From Gonatopus flavifemur (taxonomy: Eukaryota; Arthropoda; Insecta; Hymenoptera; Dryinidae), in the NCBI GenBank assembly GCA_018340375.1, contig JAFFJZ010000016.1, positions 1,557,372 to 1,621,371 of the forward strand: 64,000 bases of DNA, in the 5' to 3' direction. The notes under the pieces are model-generated. The model made no database searches. It saw only the letters and a program-made list of their open reading frames with translations, and was not told the DNA's origin. Of this stretch, positions 55,499 through 64,000 are shown one piece after another; within the stretch, counting starts at the first letter, position 1, and the number at the start of each line of letters is the position of its first letter. Made by a program: the position numbers and the translations under genes.

Positions 55499-56640
55499 CA
55501 GTGCCGGATTTACCCATGGTGGGGCCCCTAGGCGGAATTTCTTGGGGGGCCCATGTAAGGCGACCGATTTCCAAACATTGCGGTTCTTTGCAATAAGAAC
55601 AGTGTAACTTTCTTGATCAATTCCATAGAAATTAAGTGATATGGAATGAAATTCCGAAAAATGAAAAAACGTACTGATATCAAAAAAGTATGGAAATTAG
55701 TGTTGCCGCGATATTATCGTCGATAATTGAGGAATAATCGATTATCTCAATTCTTACACGTTCCTATGGAATATATAATCCACGAATCTTCGATTATGCT
55801 CATGATGAAACGGAATAATGAATGATCCCAGACTTGTACACAAAATAAACCAAGATATATCGATAATTATCGTTACGATAGTGTAAGAATATTTTGATTT
55901 ATTTTGTCTGAAAGACCAAGATGATCCATTATCCCGTTTCATTCCGTGCACAGTCGAAGATCTACGCGTTAAAAGTTCCATGAAAACCTGTCAAAATTAA
56001 GATAATCGATTATTTCTGAATTTCGACGATAATATCGCGGCAACACTAATTGAAATTCAATTCTCCTCAATACTATTTTCACTATAAGTATTAGAGCTGA
56101 TACTATTTTTTGAATCAGAAGTGTTATTTTTCTTTATAAAAGAAAGAATATTGATCAAGCCAATTCAAATACTCATTGCAAAAATAATGCGCCCAAGGAA
56201 CGTTACCCTAATGAGAAAATTTCACTGAAAATCTTTGAACATTCCACGGATTTTTACAGAAGAGTTTATAAGAGGGTTTCAGAGGTTTCATAGTTTTTCA
56301 AACAAATCTAGAGTTCTTCACATTGAGAGAACGCCAGGTTTGGGTTGTTGGTAGCCACAGAAAGAATCACTGACTCCATGTCAAACATAGCATTTTCTGA
56401 GTGTATTCAGAAGTGTTATATTCCAATACTTTAAACACATTTTATTCACTGAAAAGTGTTGGATTCCTTCGATTTTCAAAACTGTTTTCGTAGTAAGTAT
56501 GCGAGTAATATTAATTTTTTCATAAGGGTCAAGAAATTGAAATTCCGTTTTCTGCAAAACCTGATCGATGAGTGGGGGCCCCTCAACCGTGGGGGCCCCT
56601 AGGCGGCGCCTAGTCCGCCTCTATGGTAAATCCGGCCCTG
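55499..56640. mobile_element. Non-autonomous hAT element
   Basis: CAGTGCCGGATTTACCCATG at the left and ATGGTAAATCCGGCCCTG at the right, with GGGGCCCCTAGGCGG blocks near both ends. It is flanked by an exact 8-bp duplication CCATACTT (55491-55498 and 56641-56648). The 1142-bp length has no transposase frame; part of it is an inserted MITE. Confidence 0.95.
55700..56046. mobile_element. Innermost palindromic MITE (GTGTTGCCGCG)
   Basis: GTGTTGCCGCGATATTATCG at the left is inverted at the right (CGATAATATCGCGGCAACAC), followed inward by GGAATAATCGATTATC-type arms. The palindrome extends to ATTAG/CTAAT at the flanks, so the target duplication cannot be separated from the terminus. Confidence 0.88.
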
Positions 56641-56789
56641 CCATACTTCATAGTGTTCGAGCATTACTATTATCTGGAATCAAATTATTTACGAAAAAAT
56701 ATCTGCAAAAGTACTACTTTGATCTAGGCACGAATAATGCTCGAAGACTATAAAGTCTGGTACTTTTTAGCAGATCGTTTCTCCGTGTA

Positions 56790-58341
56790 TTTCCTTTGAA
56801 GAATTTCATTACAATTCTATTCCATACTCTGACCATTTTGAAATAAAATTATGGTGTTTGAGGAATGTAATCAGTTATTCACCCACGTCAATCATTGATC
56901 TTTTTCCTTCGATAAAATCAAGTTATCAAAAATCGATGATTGATTAACGGAAATCGAATATTAGTCTGATGAATTCCTGAATTCAACGAACCACGTGATT
57001 CCGTAGAGAAGTGTTCATATATCTCTCCTCCCAGTGAACATTTTCTCCTTCAAAATTTCAAATATTCATTATGTTTTCTAAATGATATCAGAAAGATTTC
57101 TAAAACCGATGCATTAGAGAACTTTCTGATATCGTTTAGAGAACATGTAGAATTTTTGAAATGTTGAGTGGTGAAATTTTCACTGGATTTAATTTAAAAC
57201 ATTCTTCAATTCAATCGAAAGAAGAATGGATTAAAACCGTGAGTTGGATTTAACAATATATTTCACTTGAATTTTAAGATAAATATTGGTTGAAATCCTC
57301 GTTCTGTTTCATACTCCGGTACCGTATAAATCTTGTCAACATTTATCAAGTGTTCTCACGTTGATACATTCCTGATCTATATAATGAGACGAACCATGCA
57401 ATTTTGCATTCAGTATATGTATCCGATCCGGCAAAAGACAGTGCGTCATTTATCTTCTGTGAAGCACATACCTTTCAATCGTGATGTATTGTTTGTCCTT
57501 TGAAGTGTTATTAATTTCAATATTTCAAACAAACACACACAATTCTCTGTGCTTATGTAATCAATGTGTAAGTAAATGATTACGTACCTCGAGTTGACCA
57601 CTTGAGAATTTTTAATTTTCTTTTGCTATTAATGAACAATCGATTCTTTCCGTGTGCATGCGAGGTTGAAGAGTCAATTGTCGCAATCTTTACTAATTGA
57701 GAAAATACTGTTAAGTTTGAGAAAGAACTTTGTACAGAGAGAAAAGGGATTTGAGAGCCTTCAAGGAAAGTATCCTGTTCCGGTTCAAGGTGTACAAAAG
57801 TAGCTGATAGAACATACGGTAACATCCACTTCAAAGAGTAAATGTGGAATTTTCCTCCAATTGAGGGGCAGCAAAAATCCCCCACGTGGAACAAATTGAT
57901 TCCCCCTATATTTTTTACGGAGAAAATTTTCTCCTCAATGAACGAGAATTTAAAAAAATATAGGGGAGATGAATTTCCCCCACATGGATGATTTTTCCTG
58001 CCACTAAATTTGAAGGAAACTTGACTTTCACTTTTACTACCATGTTCCGTATATACAAGGAAACGGAAGTATTGTGATAAAGTTAGAAATCCATTATGCA
58101 GAAAGGAGTATTTCGTCTTCGCCAAACGCTTCAGAACATCGAAAAAATGCGATTGCCGAAAATGTCTGTGTGTCTATCTGTCCGTCGGTCCGTTTATGTG
58201 TGTGTGTCGCTTGTCTGTGTAGATTTTTTTGTCCACGATAACTCTGCATAGGATGCGCCGATTCGAATGAATGTTTTCGGAATTTGTTTGTCTCATTGCA
58301 GACTCGAGGCCTATTGATATTGAGATGTATTGGTTTTCATC
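56790..58341. other. No gene supported; small inverted repeat at 57870-58010
   Basis: At 57870-58010 AAAAATCCCCCACGTGGAAC and TTCCCCCACATGGATGATTTTT, with TATTTTTTACGGAGAAAATT at the centre, form an imperfect palindrome. A 181-codon minus-strand frame (57580-58125) runs across this palindrome and is not credible as a gene. From 58058 a repeat begins (AAACGGAAGTATTGTGATAA) that recurs at 60835. Confidence 0.4.
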
Positions 58342-58489
58342 ACTGTAAAAAGAAAGTCTTAATCTGTTTGCATCTCAATTTCAGACAATGCTTTCTCCAT
58401 TGTGTCGGCGATTGTTTTTTCGGCTTAATTTGTTTGCATCATAGATTCAGCCATGAAATGAGCTGAATTTAAGATTTTCTTTTTACAGT
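58342..58489. mobile_element. MITE with ACTGTAAAAAGAAA ends
   Basis: ACTGTAAAAAGAAAGTCTTAA at the left and TTAAGATTTTCTTTTTACAGT at the right enclose 148 bp with TTTGCATC words. Confidence 0.78.
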
Positions 58490-58529
58490 CATACGGATAA
58501 CGCGTTTCGGAAATATTACGGAATTTCGA

Positions 58530-59060
58530 TTGAAAAATTATGATGATTCGACCGCGCGTATCTCCGCTTCCTATCATCCGATTGCTATGAAACTCACACC
58601 ACATTATAGTTATGGTCTGATAGTGATCTCATATGAGTTTGATTCTAATTGGTTGGACATTGTGAACAATTTTTTCTGCGTTCCGCATTATTTGACAATA
58701 TTTTGGAAGCATGCGTTCCTCGTGTCCGTATCATCCGAATGCCGTGGAACTTTGAGCATATTCAATTCACGAGTCGTTAGTTGTACGGTATGAATTCCAG
58801 ACAAAGCGGAAGTGAAGGGGAAAAAAGTAAGCACTAAGATCCGGAACAAAATCTCCTATTCTGATCATTCGATCGTTATGAAATTTTCACGAGGGTTTTA
58901 TGCATTGTCGACAGTAATCCTGTATGAGTTTCAACTTGATCCTTACAGAACAACGGGAGGGGGAAATTGTGATTTCACGACCACTCGCGTATTTCCGTTT
59001 TTGGTCATTTGATTATATGAAATTTCTATCGTGTTTCAGTTACGTTCGGCTATTACATGT
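58530..59060 (+). repeat. Diverged ~290-bp tandem repeat
   Basis: ATCTCCGCTTCCTATCATCCGATTGCTATGAAACT at 58560 and ATCTCCTATTCTGATCATTCGATCGTTATGAAATT at 58850 are equivalent positions of a repeat about 290 bp long, followed in both by TATGAGTTT. Translated, they give similar peptides (SYHPIAMKL, SDHSIVMKF), but stops break any long frame. Probably a decayed element. Confidence 0.5.
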
Positions 59061-59650
59061 GGGAATTTTTTTCATTCATTCACGAGTTGGTTCTTTGATT
59101 ACCTACTCCTCAGATGGCACGACGGATGAGTTCTTGAAAGCTTTATTTGCGACTATTTTGCGAATAAATTCATGCAGATTAGTACAATTTTACAATTATC
59201 GTTCTCTATTGGCTAAATTATTGACACTGGGCGATTCTTACGAGCGAGAGTTATTTTCATTACCTACCTAACTAATTTTTTCCCATTTTCCAATGCAAAT
59301 GATGATGTGGATGCTAATTTTTGTGAATACACATATGGATGACAAAATAAGTTCCTTTTCATTTCGATTAAATATATCATTCACGATGGGTTTTTGCTCG
59401 GTGGGAAACCTGAGGAACGTGGAAGTAATGTATGGTTCTCTACACCGATTTTTATAGTGTTGTTTTGAATTTTTCAAACAACCTACATATTTAGATATAA
59501 CATTTGGATGAACTAATCGATACACCTCCTCCCTCATCACTATATAAGAATAGAAAATAAACTACCAATTCAAATTCAGAAAATTGTGATACATAAGAGT
59601 TGAGAAAGATTCAATCTGGTACTTTCTGAAAAGTATGGTGTACTCGCGGA

Positions 59651-59900
59651 TACACTGAAAAAAAAGTCTAGCGCTTACGAAGACGCCGTATGGTTGAGAC
59701 AAGTGTTTGAAAGAAACAATGAACGGTAACGCCATAATATAGTTAGTACATAGAGCGATCTGGTATCCGTCCTACAACGATGCATATCTTTTCTCTATCC
59801 ATACGGCTCGTTGTATTAAATATACTCTTCGCTGCCACGGCAATGCGTTGCGGATAGCATACAGTTTCGTGGTCAGATCGATAATTTTTTTTTCAGTGTA
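59651..59900. mobile_element. MITE with TACACTGAAAAAAAA ends
   Basis: TACACTGAAAAAAAAGTC at the left and TTTTTTTTTCAGTGTA at the right, with TA at both ends, enclose 250 bp with little internal palindrome. It shares termini with the element at 4653. Confidence 0.78.
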
Positions 59901-60959
59901 CAATAATGAAGGTAATCGGTTTACCTACACAAAGAATAACACCAACGATTACGTACAATAAATACCAATTACACTATTAGATACAACCATATATTCATTT
60001 AATTCATAATTACAACGTTTTATCGGAAGCATTCGATTCTAAGTTAATAATAACGCAACTAGAGATCCTTTTTTATGCAAAGAGAGACATGAACATCTCA
60101 AGTTTAATTAATTTATTTGATGTCTCAATTACGATTCTGCGTATGCGAATAGGTATAATCTATAGATATCTTTCAGAGATTCATATCAAGTTAACGGTTG
60201 TATTTATATCTCTGTCGTCAAATGTGTGATTCTCATGAATTAATACCAGTGATTTTATCAATTTCCTCCTGTTTTTAATTTTCCCATTAACGAACGGTAT
60301 TTTTGCGAGAAATGAAATTTCCGATATTATTTTATATTCTTGTTGGAATCATCCAGTTGTCAATGGAGTCTTTAAAATTGAAGATTTGATTCCAGCTTAG
60401 TCCAATTGTGTATATCAGAACCAAAGTTCTATCGATAAACGGCCAAAACCGAATCAACGCCAATATTTTTTCTCTATATGACAGGACTCGCTGGATGTTT
60501 GCCCAAATAGAATTACCAATCAATTGCCAGTTTCGGTGCCAGCTTAACCAATTGCTTACCATCAAGAGATTTGAAGGAATCGAAGAGGGGCTCTTTTTGT
60601 TCGATCCATTTGTTCAAGATAGTTGAATGACATGAAGAAAATTAGGTTAAAAAATTGGAATTATTATTCAACATGAGTTTTTCTTGAATTTTCGGAAATC
60701 GAATCTTCAATAAAATTATAGAGTGGCTACTTGATGGAAAATTGGGAGGCAATAGGAAATTTTAATGACTCCCTTGAAATATTTATCTATTTATATCCAA
60801 TTTGTTTTTACTTCGACGTTCCTCATATATAAGGAAAGGGAAGTATTGTGATCGTGTCAAAAATCTATGATGCAGAAGGGGGTATTTCGCCTTTGTCAAA
60901 CGCATCAGAACGTTGAGAAAATGTGGTTCCCAAAAATTTGTGTGTTAGGGTGATGCTTA
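59901..60959. other. No gene seen; copy of the 58058 repeat
   Basis: Near 60828-60945 the sequence GGAAGTATTGTGATCG, TATGATGCAGAAGGGGGTAT and AACGCATCAGAACGTTGAGA repeats 58058-58160 in the same orientation. The remainder is AT-rich. Confidence 0.45.
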
Positions 60960-61325
60960 TACACGGAGAGAAAAAATTTGCTTACGCAGCAAATCGAAGT
61001 ATTGAATATAGAATAGCAAAATTTTTTGCTGACCTAGCTAAAAATTTGCTATAACAGCAATCGTGTTAGCTACGACAGCAATTTTTTAGCTGTGGCAGCA
61101 AAAAATGTTTGCTCCGCCAGCAAATTTTCAGTATTATATACAGAATATCAAACAAATTTTGCTGGGATATTGTTGCTGTCACAGCTAAAAATTCGCTGTC
61201 GCAGCTAACAAGATTGCTGGAACAGCAAATAGTTTGCTGTCACAGCAAAGAATTTGCTGCTCTGGCAAAAGGAACCCAGCAAAAGTAGATTTCGCTGCCA
61301 CAGCGAATTCCTTTTTCTCCGTGTA
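60960..61325. mobile_element. MITE, TTTGCTG words (copy 4)
   Basis: Starts TACACGGAGAGAAAAAATTT and ends TTCCTTTTTCTCCGTGTA. It lies in the same orientation as the copy at 32114 and is very similar, apart from a deletion near 61170. Confidence 0.88.
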
Positions 61326-63524
61326 TGCTTAAAAAAATTTTTTTCCAATGCAATTCAGGCCACCTTTGGATTCTGTTCCACATTTCAAAACACATGTTCA
61401 GCATTTTTTTCAGAATTTTTGAAAAATATTTAGGAATGCCAATGCTGTAAGTTTCAACGTTGTATGACAGAACACTCGAAAAGAAGTTGCAACCAATTCA
61501 TAATGCAAATGCATCGAACTGGCTACAAATGATTCACTATTCCAAACTGATGATGAACGTAATCCCAAATACGGTTTCATAACAATACATTCATCGAATT
61601 AAACCCTGAAAACTTTTGAGGGAAAATCACAGAAATTATAATATACCCTAGAAATGTTTTGCCATTGAAGTCTATAGACTATTAAAGTATTATAGACTCA
61701 CCATTTTTGTGTTAGTTACGGTTTTTTCCCTGTGAACGTTTTAAATTTGATTAATTTATTCGTACTTCGAACCGCTGTTATTAAGAAAGTAATCATTTTT
61801 CTTTTAAAATAAAAAAAAAACATTAGAATGTAGAACGTTTTTCGATTAAAATGACATGAAAAATTCATTTTCGTCAGAAATATGACTTACGGTCTTCTTG
61901 CTTTAGATGGCAGAGTTCCATACAAGTTTCATCCCAATTGGTGGGACAAATCTGTGAACACAATTTTTTCCCCAATTTGGAGAAAAAAATTTTCGTTTGT
62001 TTTATGCGACTATTGTTTGATTCCTACTAAACAAATATGAACTAAACGTAACAAGTTTTCTATTTCCATTTGCTCAAAAACATCGATATTTCAAATAGCA
62101 GTAATTTCATCTCTAACATCTTGTCACACCCCGTTACATCTTTCCCTTATAAATATATCAAGAACATAGGAGTAACTCACGTAGGAATTGACGAATGGCT
62201 CAGTACTGGTTCGATACAGGCTGCTAGTGTACAATCGTTAGCAGTCAACGTTGGTCGGACTGCGGAATGATAACGCAAAATAACTCCGATCCAGTACCGA
62301 CCACCCACCGTTGCTAACCATCGGTTACATCAATTCAATATTTGCAACCGATGTTTTTTCAGAATTTAGGACCTTTTTATGTGTGTTCATAGAAACTCAG
62401 ATATTCAGGCACGTACGTAACATATAGATCCTATAATGCGAAAACTATTATGTGGAGATTAAAAGATCGGATTCATGAACATTTCAAGTTAACAACCCAT
62501 GCAGGTATTGCCAAGACTGAAAAAATCCAAGCTTGTCCCAAGGTTGGCACATGTGTCAGAAACAAACCTCCGTGAAGAACAATTGGCCCAATATTGTTCC
62601 ATGATTGTCCCGTTGTTCCCAATGGATAGTCAGTCATGGTACATTTGTTAATATTTTTTAAATGGTCACTACATTTGGTACAAGCTTGGCACAAGTGTAA
62701 AAATCGAGCATCCGTTGAGAACAATTGTGCCAATATTGCCCACATGAGTGGCACAATGTTTATAAATATTGACTGAATATTGAATTTACAATGGCTGAAG
62801 ACTTGGGGATAACCATCGGGCCAGGGCTGGCCTGATCTTCCTGCCATAATTAATCCTACACACTAGTTTTACATACCAAGCTAGATTTTATTGATCTAAG
62901 TAAGGATAGAACTTCACTTAATGGTAATAGGATACTTTTAAATGTAATCATACACGGAGATCAACTGATTTTGAAGAACGTTCTTCGATAATTCATGTGC
63001 GGTATTCTGAGAGAGAAAGTCATGAACTGAAATATGAATCAATTACTTTTTCCATCCATATTTGCGATCAAATAAGCATTGGTTGATGCTTGGTAAATGA
63101 ATCGGGCCTGGCAAAACCACTGGCTCAAGCTTGTCCTGATCTTATCATTCCCAAGCTTGGGCTGAGTTTGGTAAATTGTTCAAGACAAGTCTCGGCAGGT
63201 CTTGTGCCGAAAAGGCACGTGCAGATTTTGTGAAAGAAGTGGAAGTCACCTTACGTCTTGCATAGAGAGAAAAGAATTGCTGGCATAGCAAACTGGTCTG
63301 TTATTATAGCACCTTATTGCACCCTCGTGAACTTAGCCGGTGATTTGCATGAAAATAATTGCGGGCACAAATTCTAACGCTGAAACTTATGATTCATGCG
63401 TTCTCGAAATTTAGGAGGCCGTAGGTCATCCGAGTTTAAGGGACAAAGGACAAAAACGGAGCACCTGCAGAACTTCAAAGCGTTCTAGGTCAACCGAATC
63501 AACAAAGTTACTCCCCTGGTTTTC
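61326..63524. other. No gene supported; TTGGCAC-word patch
   Basis: At 62490-62850 and again at 63060-63180 words such as TTGGCACA, TTGTGCC, GCTTGTCC and AAGCTTG recur on both strands. The phrase CAGTACTGG at about 62200-62215 recalls the element at 51763. The 124-codon minus frame (62473-62847) lies in this patch and is not credible. Confidence 0.4.
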
Positions 63525-63755
63525 TACACGAAGAAAAAAGTATTGCTGGCATAACAAGCAGGTCTGTTATTATAGCGGCTACAAAAAAAATTAGCTGAAA
63601 GAGCAAGAAAAATGATTGACACAATGACATTTTTTTGCTGACATAAATAAATTTGTTAATAGAACTAACGTATGAGCTGCTAGAGTGAATATTTTTGCAA
63701 GGACATCAAACTCCTCTATAGGCGCTGTAGTAGCAAACCATTTTTTCTCCGTGTA
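63525..63755. mobile_element. MITE of the TACACGGAGAAAAA group
   Basis: TACACGAAGAAAAAAGTATT at the left and CCATTTTTTCTCCGTGTA at the right, with GCTGGCA, TAGCTGA and TTGCTGAC words inside. It is a diverged relative of the TTTGCTG family; another fragment (GAGAGAAAAGAATTGCTGGC) lies at 63265. Confidence 0.75.
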
Positions 63756-64000
63756 CTTTACGTGGTGAAAATGGAGAATTTTATATGTGATTCTCAAAAG
63801 GTGTCCTCATTTCAGTCACATCGTGCAGTTAAAATTTCGTATCCCCTTTCAAAATGAAGTTACCCTCTAAATTTTCACCCTTGGGGAAAAAATTGAATCC
63901 TCACAGATACATTTATCTACGTGTGATCCAATTTCCGATAAGCCTAGGATCATTGAAATAACAGAGAGTTGTTGGCAAATTTTCTCTGGCTCCCCATCAC

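Larger units (their letters stand above)
55461..56789. mobile_element. Outer MITE of a three-deep nest (TACACGGAGAAA ends)
   Basis: Left TCCACAGAGAAAAAGATTTG and, inverted, right TACACGGAGAAACGATCTGC bound a palindromic MITE whose arms (TGCTAAAAGGTACCATACTT, then GTGTTCGAGCATTA) pair once the hAT insertion at 55499-56640 is removed. It belongs to the shared-terminus group. Confidence 0.85.

Noticed and set aside
57580..58125. 181-codon minus-strand frame as a gene
   Set aside because: It crosses an imperfect palindrome and repeat boundary and shows no domain.

Overview
The window looks like repeat-dense, AT-rich chromosomal DNA from an arthropod, most likely an insect. The evidence is three mariner-type DD34D transposase genes, many short inverted-repeat elements with TA or 8-bp target duplications, a Ty3/gypsy-type LTR retrotransposon, a TCAGT arthropod-type initiator, and one exon that closely resembles the N-terminus of insect MAP-kinase-activated protein kinase 2. 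I cannot assign order or species. Nothing bacterial is present (no operons, Shine-Dalgarno sites or CRISPR arrays).

Layout. 1-480: end of a mariner with the N-terminus of its transposase. 540-3260: a diverged ~130-bp tandem array interrupted by three MITEs. 4.6-14.2 kb: mostly short palindromic MITEs, a dead irritans-type mariner (6.65-7.88 kb) and a tRNA-like SINE candidate. 14.2-16.1 kb: comparatively repeat-poor. 16.1-20.25 kb: a long-inverted-repeat element with 31-bp subterminal repeat arrays and a decayed gene with C19-type (ubiquitin-hydrolase-like) cysteine-peptidase motifs. 20.99-25.61 kb: a foldback-like element built of a ~164-bp satellite in two opposed arms. 25.65-30.84 kb: an intact-looking, young LTR retrotransposon on the minus strand (250-bp LTRs, TGAA duplication, tRNA-Pro primer site, one 1466-residue Gag-Pol frame). 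31-40.5 kb: MITEs, an 820-bp palindrome and two unrecognised open frames. 40.54-44.67 kb: a 4.1-kb element with ~600-bp terminal inverted repeats carrying its own promoter and two ORFs that are copies of one CxxC-x9-CxxC module. 44.7-49.5 kb: more MITEs of the 'TACACGGAGAAAAA' group. 49.56-49.94 kb: first coding exon of MK2. 50.2-64 kb, perhaps largely MK2 intron: a mariner with a MITE inside it, a 'TACTGGC' repeat element, a three-deep nest of transposons and further MITEs.

How the parts relate. The only confident host gene is the MK2 exon; almost everything else is mobile or repetitive. The best candidate for something undescribed is the 40.54-44.67 kb element. Its ORFs share an identical Cys spacing, and a GTAAGG...CTAG intron would join them in frame into a 228-residue protein with two putative zinc modules, expressed from a TATA plus initiator promoter inside the element. 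A second theme is that several MITE families share the terminal sequence TACACGGAGAAAAA while each is filled with its own short word repeated on both strands.
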